A program made the position numbers and the translations under genes. A stretch of 64,000 bases of DNA. It comes from Pseudodesulfovibrio hydrargyri. Lineage in GTDB: Bacteria; Desulfobacterota; Desulfovibrionia; Desulfovibrionales; Desulfovibrionaceae. The DNA is taken from NCBI RefSeq assembly GCF_001874525.1, contig NZ_LKAQ01000004.1:683531-747530 (forward strand), in the 5' to 3' direction. How positions within the stretch are numbered: position 1 is the stretch's first letter; each line of letters opens with the position of its first letter. Under the pieces are notes generated by a model. That model had not been told where the DNA came from, made no database searches, and was given only the letters and a program-made list of their open reading frames with translations. Positions 44,994 to 51,388 of this stretch are shown here, piece after piece.

Positions 44994-46325
44994 ATGACCC
45001 TGCTCGCCCTCTATTTCGCCCTGTTCATCGGGATGGGCGTTTACGAATACGCCAAGCGCAAGGACTTCGAGGACTTCGCCGTGGCCGGACGGCATCGCGG
45101 CGCGGGCGTGGTCGGGGTGTCCATCGTGGCCTCCTGCGTGGGCGCGTCGGCGACCATCGGCATGACCGGCCTGGCCTTTTCCGCCGGAACGCCCGCCTTC
45201 TGGTGGCTCGGCTCGGGCGCGGCCGGGCTGCTCGTGCTCGGCTCCCTGCTGGCGGCCAAGGTGCGCAAGAGCGGGGTCTGCACCCTGCCCGACATGGCCG
45301 AAAAATTCATCTCGCCCGCCACGCGCAGGCTGACCGCCCTGATCATCGTCCCGGCCTGGGCCTCGATCCTGGCCGCCCAGTACATCGCCGCGGCCAAGGC
45401 GGCCACCGCCCTGTCCGGCATGGACTACTCCACGGCGCTGATCGCCTGCGCGGCGGCCATCACCGCCTACACCCTGCTCGGCGGCCAGAACTCGATCATG
45501 AAGAGCGACGTGGTCCAGTACGGCCTGGTCGCGGCCGGGCTCGGCCTGGCCCTGTACTACACGGCCACGGCCTCCCCGGTCTCCCTGGCCGACATGAACC
45601 TGCAATGGACCAACGAGGCCTTCCCGCTGTCCAAGTGGACCTATTTCATGCTCATCGTGGGCGGCAGCTACGTGGTCTGCCCCATGCTCTTCGGACGGCT
45701 CTTCTCGGCCCGCACCGAACGCCAGGCCAGACGGGGCGCCCTGTTCGGCAGCGCGGGCATCGCCCTGTCCGCCGTGCTCATCGTCTGCATCGGCCTGTTC
45801 GCCCGCGGCCTGGCCCCGGCCGGGACGGACGCGGACTCCATCCTGACCCAGGTCGTGCCCTCGGTCATGCCCGCCTGGGCCGGGACCGCCCTGATCTTCG
45901 CCCTGCTCTCGGCCATCGTCTCCTCGGCCGATTCCTGCCTGATCACGGCGGCCACCATCCTGGAACACGACCTCATAGGCGGCAAAAGCACGGGCCGCTG
46001 CCGCCTGCTCATGCTCGGCATCGGCCTGGGCGCGCTGGTCGTGGCCAAATCCGGCGGCTCCATCCTGTCCCTGCTCCTGGCGGCCAACGACATCTACGTC
46101 TGCGGCGTGGTCGCGCCCATGTTCGTGGCCATCCTGGCCTGGGGCAAACGGGCGATCAACCCGCGCACCATGCTCCTGGCCATGCTCGCCGGAGGCACGC
46201 TGGGCATCGCCGCCGCCTGGACCGGCCTCAAGGTCTTCAGCTTCGCCGGTGTCGGCCTCTCCCTGGCCCTGTCCGCCGCCGCCCTCCTCCCCCAACGAAC
46301 CCCGGCCAAGGTCGAGGGAGCCTAA
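44994..46325 (+). CDS. Sodium:solute symporter (SSS family)
   Basis: Inner-membrane sodium-coupled transporter, 443 aa, about twelve or thirteen segments, of the SSS/SLC5 family. Features are a tyrosine/lysine start (YEYAKRKDFEDFAVAGR), ASCVGASATIGMTGLAF, GGQNSIMKSDVVQYG, and FALLSAIVSSADSCLITAATI, the family's sodium-site region. It starts 10 bp after bioDA with AAGGAGA and is surely in the same operon. SSS members include vitamin carriers (PanF for pantothenate, mammalian SMVT for biotin), so uptake of biotin or a precursor is a reasonable guess. The family also carries amino acids and sugars, and sequence alone does not decide. Confidence 0.85.
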   Translation: MTLLALYFALFIGMGVYEYAKRKDFEDFAVAGRHRGAGVVGVSIVASCVGASATIGMTGLAFSAGTPAFWWLGSGAAGLLVLGSLLAAKVRKSGVCTLPDMAEKFISPATRRLTALIIVPAWASILAAQYIAAAKAATALSGMDYSTALIACAAAITAYTLLGGQNSIMKSDVVQYGLVAAGLGLALYYTATASPVSLADMNLQWTNEAFPLSKWTYFMLIVGGSYVVCPMLFGRLFSARTERQARRGALFGSAGIALSAVLIVCIGLFARGLAPAGTDADSILTQVVPSVMPAWAGTALIFALLSAIVSSADSCLITAATILEHDLIGGKSTGRCRLLMLGIGLGALVVAKSGGSILSLLLAANDIYVCGVVAPMFVAILAWGKRAINPRTMLLAMLAGGTLGIAAAWTGLKVFSFAGVGLSLALSAAALLPQRTPAKVEGA

Positions 46326-46331
46326 CCTCCC

Positions 46332-46542
46332 GGACGTTGCGCCAGCAACGTCCCCACCCCACACTCCCAAGCGGCGCCAGCGCAGCGCCGTGCCGCCAGC
46401 ACGCCCCCACCGCCGTACCGAGGCTTTGGAGAGTGGTGGAGATGTGCATTTTTCGAGGGGGCGGCCGACCGCAGCGTAGTCTTCCTACGTGAGGATCGGA
46501 CGTTTCCTCGAAAAATGCGCAGATTCGCCGCTATCCGGAGCC
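46332..46542 (+). repeat. Family A hairpin element, copy A4 (core 46422-46542)
   Basis: Inner arms 46447-46468 and 46496-46517 match at 18 of 22 positions, and three of the four differences are G-T pairs, so a + strand RNA would fold better than the - strand one. The loop is CCGCAGCGTA...TACGTGAGG. The flank (46332-46421) has GGACGTTGC-gcca-GCAACGTCC and GGCGC/GCGCC hairpins in place of those of other copies. The right end is 19 nt from the dctP terminator. It lies between convergent genes. Confidence 0.83.
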
Positions 46543-46560
46543 GACACTCCGGCGCGAGGC

Positions 46561-46613
46561 GCAAAAACAAGGCGCGGCGGCCACCCGAAGGGGCAGCCGC
46601 GCCTTGTTTTTGC
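46561..46613 (-). terminator. Terminator of dctP, symmetric
   Basis: GCAAAAACAAGGCGCGGC and its perfect complement enclose 17 nt. T5 occurs on both strands, so it may stop transcription from both sides. Confidence 0.88.
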
Positions 46614-46628
46614 GCCGATGCGCCGGAC

Positions 46629-47774
46629 TTACGCCCCGATGGACATGGTGTCGAAGTAGGTGCGCGACGAGACGTCGGCCCAGGAGCCCCATTGCTTCTG
46701 GAACTCGTTGAAGCCCTTGGCGACCTTGGTGGCCAGGGGCGACTTGGCGGCCTCCTCGGCGACCACTTCGCGGGCCAGGACGCGCAGGTCGGCCAGGATC
46801 TCGGGGGAGAGCTTGCGGACCTCGACGTGGTGCTTCTCGACCAGCTCCCTGAGGGCCGCGCCGTTCTGGGCCTCGAAGTCGCACAGGGCCTGCAGGTTGG
46901 TATGGGCCGCGGCGGACTCGCAGATGGCCTTGAGGTCCGAGGGCAGGGCGTTGAACTTGTCCTTGTTGAACATGACGTCCAGACAGCTGCCGCCCTCGTG
47001 CCAGCCCGGGGTGTAGTAGTACTTGGCGGCCTGGTAGAAGCCCATGCGCAGGTCGTGCAAGGGGCCGACCCATTCGGTGGCGTCGATCACGCCGCGCTCG
47101 AGCGAGGTGAAGATCTCGCCGCCGGGCAGGAGCACGACCGTGCCGCCCGCGCGGGCGATGACCTTGCCGCCCAGGCCGGGGATGCGCATCTTGAGGCCCT
47201 TGAAATCATCGATGGAGTTGATCTCGCGGTTGAACCAACCGGCCATCTGCACACCGGTGTTGCCCATGGGGCGGCCGATCAGGTTGAACTGGCCGTAGAC
47301 CTCGTCCCACAGGTCCAGGCCGCCGCCGGAGTAGAACCAGGCGTTCAACCCCTGGGCGTTCAGGCCGAAGGGCACGGCGGAAAACCACTGGCACGCCGGG
47401 TCCTTGCCCGCCCAGTAGTAGGGGGAGCCGGAACCGCACTCGGCGGTGCCCTGGGACACGGCGTCGAACACGCCCAGGCCGGGCACCAGCTCGTTGGCCG
47501 CGTAGACGTCGATCTTCATGCGCCCGTTGCTCATGGCCTCGATCCGCTTGGCCAGGTCCTCGGCCCCGGTCTGCAGGATGGGGAACTTGGGCGGCCAGGT
47601 GGTGACCATCTTCCAGTGCACGGTCTTGCCGACCTGGGCCGGGGCCGCGGCCTGATTGGCCTCGCCCTGGGCCCCGCCGGTCTTTCCGGCGTCGTCGTTG
47701 CAGGCCGCCAACAGGGCCGTACCGCCCGCCAGGCCGGCAATGGCCGCCTTGCTCAAAAAGTCGCGTCGCTTCAT
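46629..47774 (-). CDS. dctP: TRAP transporter substrate-binding protein (DctP/TakP-like)
   Basis: Periplasmic solute receptor, 381 aa. The N-terminus MKRRDFLSKAAIAGLAGG carries a twin-arginine motif, and LLAAC (cysteine 25) is a lipobox, so it is probably Tat-exported and lipid-anchored. TakP-like stretches are TWPPKFPILQTGAEDLA, ECGSGSPYYWAGKDPACQWF and MGNTGVQMAGWFNREI; TakP binds 2-oxo acids such as pyruvate. The start at 47774 has GGAGG 4 nt upstream. It is the likely partner of dctQM (40904-42793), about 3.8 kb away on the other strand with the biotin operon between. Confidence 0.9.
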   Translation of the reverse strand: MKRRDFLSKAAIAGLAGGTALLAACNDDAGKTGGAQGEANQAAAPAQVGKTVHWKMVTTWPPKFPILQTGAEDLAKRIEAMSNGRMKIDVYAANELVPGLGVFDAVSQGTAECGSGSPYYWAGKDPACQWFSAVPFGLNAQGLNAWFYSGGGLDLWDEVYGQFNLIGRPMGNTGVQMAGWFNREINSIDDFKGLKMRIPGLGGKVIARAGGTVVLLPGGEIFTSLERGVIDATEWVGPLHDLRMGFYQAAKYYYTPGWHEGGSCLDVMFNKDKFNALPSDLKAICESAAAHTNLQALCDFEAQNGAALRELVEKHHVEVRKLSPEILADLRVLAREVVAEEAAKSPLATKVAKGFNEFQKQWGSWADVSSRTYFDTMSIGA

Positions 47775-47932
47775 CTTTCCTCCGATATGGAAACATTGCA
47801 TCGGCCGTCCATGGGCCGCATATAGTGGTATTGCGCAAAAAACGTGCATGATTTCAGTCCCGATTGCAAGCCGTCCGCCCCGGTGCGCCGCCATTTTCCC
47901 GACCCGGTCGTCCCCTTTTTTTGCCTATTTTT

Positions 47933-47973
47933 GTTGTATTAATATTGACAACTCAACCTATTTTACGGAAAAT
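47933..47973 (+). promoter_or_regulatory. umuD promoter and candidate SOS operator
   Basis: TTGACA (47945-47950), 17 nt, then GAAAAT (47968-47973). The inverted repeat GTTGT-N10-ACAAC (47933-47952) covers the -35, and a second ATTGACAA occurs at 47985-47992. Covering the -35 fits a LexA-type repressor site, although I cannot match it to a known LexA box. Confidence 0.5.
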
Positions 47974-48005
47974 GTTTTATCAAAATTGACAAAAAAGGAC
48001 AATAC

Positions 48006-48467
48006 ATGGATTCTTGCCTGCACACGGCACTTTCGGCGGGCCGTTGGGTACGGGCCGTGGCCCGGCCGGATTTCGGGCCGCGGCTGGCCGTGCCCCTGGC
48101 CGGGGAGTCGGTCCCGGCCGGGTTCCCGTCGCCCGCCGAGGAATACCTGGAAAAAAGGCTGGACCTGAACGAGCATCTGGTGGCGCGCCCGGAGGCAACC
48201 TACTTCGTGCGCGTGTCCGGCGACTCCATGATCGGCGCGGGCATCCACCACGGCGACCTCCTGGTGGTGGACCGCTCCCTGGACCCCAAGCCGGGTAATG
48301 TCATTATTGCTCTGGTGGATGGGGAGTTTACGGTGAAGAGATTGAGAAAGACACCGTTCGGCCTGGAGCTCGCCCCGGAAAATCCGGAATATGAGGTCAT
48401 TCCGCTCTCGGAGGAGACGGACTTCCAAGTCTGGGGAGTTGTTTTGCATGTGGTTCACAAGGTGTGA
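48006..48467 (+). CDS. umuD: UmuD-type translesion polymerase V accessory protein (S24 peptidase)
   Basis: A self-cleaving LexA-like protein that becomes the active partner of UmuC after RecA-stimulated cleavage. It has 153 aa. The cleavage site is A38-G39 (VPAGFPSP, as UmuD CGFPSP). The Ser/Lys dyad is S74 (SGDSM) and K111 (FTVKRL). LEKRLDLNEHLV and the ending VVLHVVHKV match UmuD. ATG 48006 has AAGGA. There is no DNA-binding domain, so it is not LexA itself. umuC lies 363 bp downstream; umuD and umuC normally abut, and the gap here is filled by repeats A5 and B4. Confidence 0.92.
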   Translation: MDSCLHTALSAGRWVRAVARPDFGPRLAVPLAGESVPAGFPSPAEEYLEKRLDLNEHLVARPEATYFVRVSGDSMIGAGIHHGDLLVVDRSLDPKPGNVIIALVDGEFTVKRLRKTPFGLELAPENPEYEVIPLSEETDFQVWGVVLHVVHKV

Positions 48468-48470
48468 AGT

Positions 48471-48647
48471 GGCTTCCGATAGCGGCGCATCTGCACATTT
48501 TTTCCAGGGGGCTTTCATCCTCACGTAGACGGCTACGCTGCGGTGAAAGCCCCCTGGAAAAAAATGCACAGCTGCACCACTCTCGAAAGCCTATCCCAAG
48601 CGCGGGGGAGAGAGCCGCTGTCGGGTGCTGCGCACTCGAATCGCTCC
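48471..48647 (-). repeat. Family A hairpin element, copy A5 (core 48471-48591)
   Basis: It begins 3 bp after the umuD stop. Inner arms 48496-48517 and 48544-48566 are fully complementary apart from one extra base. The loop is CCTCACGTA...TACGCTGCGG. The flank 48592-48647 is, in inverse, nearly identical to 1-50 of copy A1. No separate terminator lies between umuD and the core. Confidence 0.87.
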
Positions 48648-48710
48648 AGGGGGAGGTCGGCGGGGACCTTGGCTCGTTGTTGCGGCGGTGCCATTTAGTG
48701 CGTCCCGCCC

Positions 48711-48827
48711 CGCCGAAGGCGGATACAAAAAGTTTGGGAAAAGGAGGGGATGGGGGTCCGGGGGAAGGGGAGGAAAGAACCCTTTTCAAAGGGTTTTTCC
48801 TCCCCTTCCCCCGGCCGCCGGAGGCGC
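48711..48827 (+). repeat. Family B repeat, copy B4
   Basis: CGCCGAAGGCGG, then AAAAAGTTTGGG, a G-rich stretch, and a long hairpin (about 48764-48812) centred on CCCTTT-TC-AAAGGG, ending GCCGCCGGAGGC. It is almost the same as B1. Its GGAGG is the umuC ribosome binding site. The hairpin just before that site may terminate transcription or hinder translation of umuC. Confidence 0.85.
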
Positions 48828-48830
48828 GCC

Positions 48831-50105
48831 ATGGCCAGTTATGCGTTGGTTGACTGCAACAATTTTTATGCGTCGTGCGAGCGGGCGTTCCGGCCGGAGT
48901 TGAACGGGCGGCCGGTGGTGGTCTTGTCGAACAACGACGGATGCGTGATCGCCCGGTCCTCGGAGGCCAAGGCCATGGGGATCGACATGGGCACGCCGTA
49001 TTTCAAGTGCCGGGCGCGGCTTGAGCGGCTCGGGGTGGCCGTGTTCTCGTCCAACTACGCGTTGTACGGGGACATGTCCGCGCGGGTGATGCGGATTCTC
49101 TCAAGGTTCTGCCCGGGTGTGGAGGTCTATTCCATCGACGAGGCGTTCTGCGACCTGAGCGGCGTGCCGGGCGGGGCCGAGGCGTACGCGCGGCGGGTGC
49201 GGGCCACGGTCCTGGCCTGGACCGGCATCCCGGTGTCCGTGGGCATCGGCCGGACCAAGACCCTGGCCAAGCTGGCCAACCGGTTCGCCAAGAAACAGCC
49301 GCGCAGCCGGGACGTGTTCGACCTCACCACCAGCCCGGACCCGGACCGGGTGCTGCGCTGGACCGACATCGGCGACGTCTGGGGCATCGGCCCGCGCCAT
49401 GCCAAGCGGCTGCGCGCCCTGGGCGTGACCGACGCGCTCAAGTTCCGCGAGCTGAAACGGGACTGGGTGCAGAAAAAGATGACCGTGGCCGGGCTGCACA
49501 CGCTGCTGGAACTGCGCGGCTTCCCCTGCCACGGCTTCCACGCCGGTCCGGCTAACAAGAAGACCATCGTGTCCTCGCGCTCCTTCGGCCACCCGGTCAC
49601 GCGGCTCGACCACATGCTCGAAGCCACCGCCCAATACACCACCCGGGCCGCCGAAAGGCTGCGCGGACAGGAAGCCGTGGCCGCGAACATCACGGTCCAT
49701 TTGCAGACCAATTCCTTCAGGCTCGGCCAGCCGCAATACTCCAACGCCCTGTCCGTGCCCCTGCCCGTGGCCACCGCCCACACCCCCACCCTGATCCGGG
49801 CCGCCAAGACCGGCATGGAACGCATCTTCAAACACGGCTACCAGTACAAGAAGTGTGGGGTCATGCTCTCGGGCCTGGAACCCGAACACGGCCGCTGGCT
49901 CAGTCTGCTCGCCCTGCCCCCCGACCACCGGCCGGGCGACACCCCGCTCATGCGCGCCGTGGACCGCGTCAACAAGCGCTGGGGACGCGACACCCTCTCC
50001 TTCGCCGCCTCGGGCATCACCCGCGACTGGCGCATGAAACGCGAAATGCGCTCGCCCCGGTACACCACCGTCTGGGAGGAAATTCTGACAGTGCTGGCGA
50101 AGTAA
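48831..50105 (+). CDS. umuC: UmuC-type Y-family DNA polymerase V catalytic subunit
   Basis: Error-prone translesion polymerase, 424 aa. Y-family motifs are FALVDCNNFYASCER-like at the start (ALVDCNNFYASCERAF), VVLSNNDGCVIARS, the catalytic YSIDEAFCDLSG near residue 100, and VSVGIGRTKTLAKLANRFAK. The little-finger domain and the UmuC C-terminal DUF4113-like end (RAVDRVNKRWGRDTL...WRMKREMRSPRYTT) are complete. I chose ATG 48831 for GGAGG and MASYALVDCNN; the upstream extension is repeat sequence. It probably acts with UmuD upstream in the SOS response. Confidence 0.95.
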   Translation: MASYALVDCNNFYASCERAFRPELNGRPVVVLSNNDGCVIARSSEAKAMGIDMGTPYFKCRARLERLGVAVFSSNYALYGDMSARVMRILSRFCPGVEVYSIDEAFCDLSGVPGGAEAYARRVRATVLAWTGIPVSVGIGRTKTLAKLANRFAKKQPRSRDVFDLTTSPDPDRVLRWTDIGDVWGIGPRHAKRLRALGVTDALKFRELKRDWVQKKMTVAGLHTLLELRGFPCHGFHAGPANKKTIVSSRSFGHPVTRLDHMLEATAQYTTRAAERLRGQEAVAANITVHLQTNSFRLGQPQYSNALSVPLPVATAHTPTLIRAAKTGMERIFKHGYQYKKCGVMLSGLEPEHGRWLSLLALPPDHRPGDTPLMRAVDRVNKRWGRDTLSFAASGITRDWRMKREMRSPRYTTVWEEILTVLAK

Positions 50106-50277
50106 GGAGCATTGGGGATGCCTCCCGCCGTTCCGTCCGTTTTTTCTGCCCGAAATCGCAGGGTTGTTTTTAAAGAAAGACTATTACTGAAAAGGATCAT
50201 AGGTCCGCCGCAGTCACAAAACGCCGCAAGACCGCTTGGCCGTGTCCGCGCAACCTCGCCCGCGGCGTTGGGCAACC

Positions 50278-50344
50278 GTCCCGAAGAGTTCGCGCCGGGC
50301 GGCCCTCCGAGGCCCGTGGACGTCCGGCGCGAACTCTTCGGGAC
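50278..50344. repeat. Perfect 21-bp inverted repeat in an intergenic region
   Basis: Arms 50278-50298 and 50324-50344 are exactly complementary (starting GTCCCGAAGAGTTCGCGCC). Outer segments GCTTGGCCG (50234 area) and CGGCCAAGC (50350 area) also pair, giving a nested palindrome of about 125 bp. It matches neither family A nor B. The 50106-50528 interval has no credible gene. Confidence 0.85.
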
Positions 50345-50408
50345 ACCGCCCGGCCAAGCTACTCCCGCACTCCGCGCGAAACCAGCCGCACATACGCGCC
50401 CGCCCCCG

Positions 50409-50480
50409 CGAAGCGGCGCCAAAAAGTTTGGGAGATTCTTAAGAACCTTTTTCCCAAAAGGTTCTTAAGCCGCCGGAGGC
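50409..50480 (+). repeat. Family B repeat, copy B5
   Basis: CGAAGCGGCGCC, AAAAAGTTTGGG, then the perfect hairpin CTTAAGAACCTTTT-TCCC-AAAAGGTTCTTAAG (50438-50469) and GCCGCCGGAGGC. It may act as terminator for the leftward lipoprotein gene, which ends at 50529. Confidence 0.82.
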
Positions 50481-50528
50481 ATCCCTTTCACGCCCGCCCG
50501 GCGAGGGCTCGCCGGAGGCCTCCCCGCA

Positions 50529-51086
50529 TCAATCCAGCGAGACCTGCGAACCGGTGGCCTGGACGAGATTCGGGGTTCCGGTTCGGGTGGTCTGGTTGAA
50601 ACTGAGGGCTTGTCTGGGCTGGCCGGCCTGAAGAAAGGCCATGCGGCGCATTTCGAGGCGTTGGAACTGGGTACGGCGTTTACCGAGGATGTTCTCGATG
50701 CGTCTGCGGCGCGCTTCCTCGGACAGGGCCGGGCCCTGGTCCATGGAGGATTCCGGGGTTTCGGCCTGGGCGGTCATGACCGGGGCTTCCGGCCCGGCGG
50801 GCTCGGCCTGGAGGTACTCGGGCAGCTTGAAGGCCTCGCCGCTGACCATGGCGTTGTACTTGTCCTCCACGACCTGGCCGGGCGTCTTGTCGTTGGCCGC
50901 GTATTCGTAGGAGAACTCGCCGACGGTGTAGGCCGTGGACGCGTATTGCAGGGGTGCGAACGCGAACCCGCCCGCGCCGAGCAGCGGGGCGACCACGGCG
51001 CAGCCGGACAGCGGCCCCGACACGGACAGCAGGACAAACAGAACGAAGACCGTTTTCACGGACAGGGTCTGTGCAACCTTTTTCAT
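50529..51086 (-). CDS. Lipoprotein of unknown function
   Basis: A 185-aa protein with a lipoprotein signal peptide ending PLSGC (cysteine 29). A short glycine/alanine-rich hydrophobic stretch follows (VVAPLLGAGGFAFAPLQYAS). The middle is acidic with Pro/Ala/Glu, and the C-terminal part is Arg-rich and helical (SEEARRRRIENILGKRR; RLEMRRMAFLQAG). No family recognised. ATG 51086 has GGAGAG upstream; the longer frame to 51185 begins in AT-rich promoter-like sequence. Monocistronic, probably ended by the B5 hairpin. Confidence 0.7.
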   Translation of the reverse strand: MKKVAQTLSVKTVFVLFVLLSVSGPLSGCAVVAPLLGAGGFAFAPLQYASTAYTVGEFSYEYAANDKTPGQVVEDKYNAMVSGEAFKLPEYLQAEPAGPEAPVMTAQAETPESSMDQGPALSEEARRRRIENILGKRRTQFQRLEMRRMAFLQAGQPRQALSFNQTTRTGTPNLVQATGSQVSLD

Positions 51087-51388
51087 GGACTCTCCAGTCA
51101 CTGAGAACCGTCCACGCATGCCCCCCCAGGCTTGGCAACACGCCGCGACCATATACCATTTTTGCGCGCAGGACAATATTATCAAAATATTTGAAGCGGT
51201 TGCCGTACACCTCTCCCTGTCATCCCATTATCATAATTATTTCAAGATATTATCTAGAAAATTTGGCTCCGCAAAATCCCACGATTTCAGGGACGGTCAA
51301 AAAACAGATGCCTCGGAATCATTGGGGAAAAACCAATTCCGACTCGCAGAGCCGCCTTTACCTGGCGTGCCCAAAGAGGTAATTGACG
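51087..51388. other. Divergent AT-rich promoter region, no gene
   Basis: About 300 bp between the leftward lipoprotein gene and the rightward membrane protein gene. It is clearly AT-rich around 51165-51275, with several TATAAT-like hexamers (for example TATCATAAT near 51230), but I cannot pick a specific promoter for either gene. No tRNA or small gene was seen. Confidence 0.5.

Noticed and set aside
48006..48467. lexA
   Set aside because: The protein has the S24 peptidase part and the UmuD cleavage site, but no N-terminal helix-turn-helix domain, and umuC follows.
51..48591. Family A or B as a CRISPR array or insertion sequence
   Set aside because: Copies are dispersed, not tandem with spacers. 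They encode no transposase and show no recognisable target duplication.
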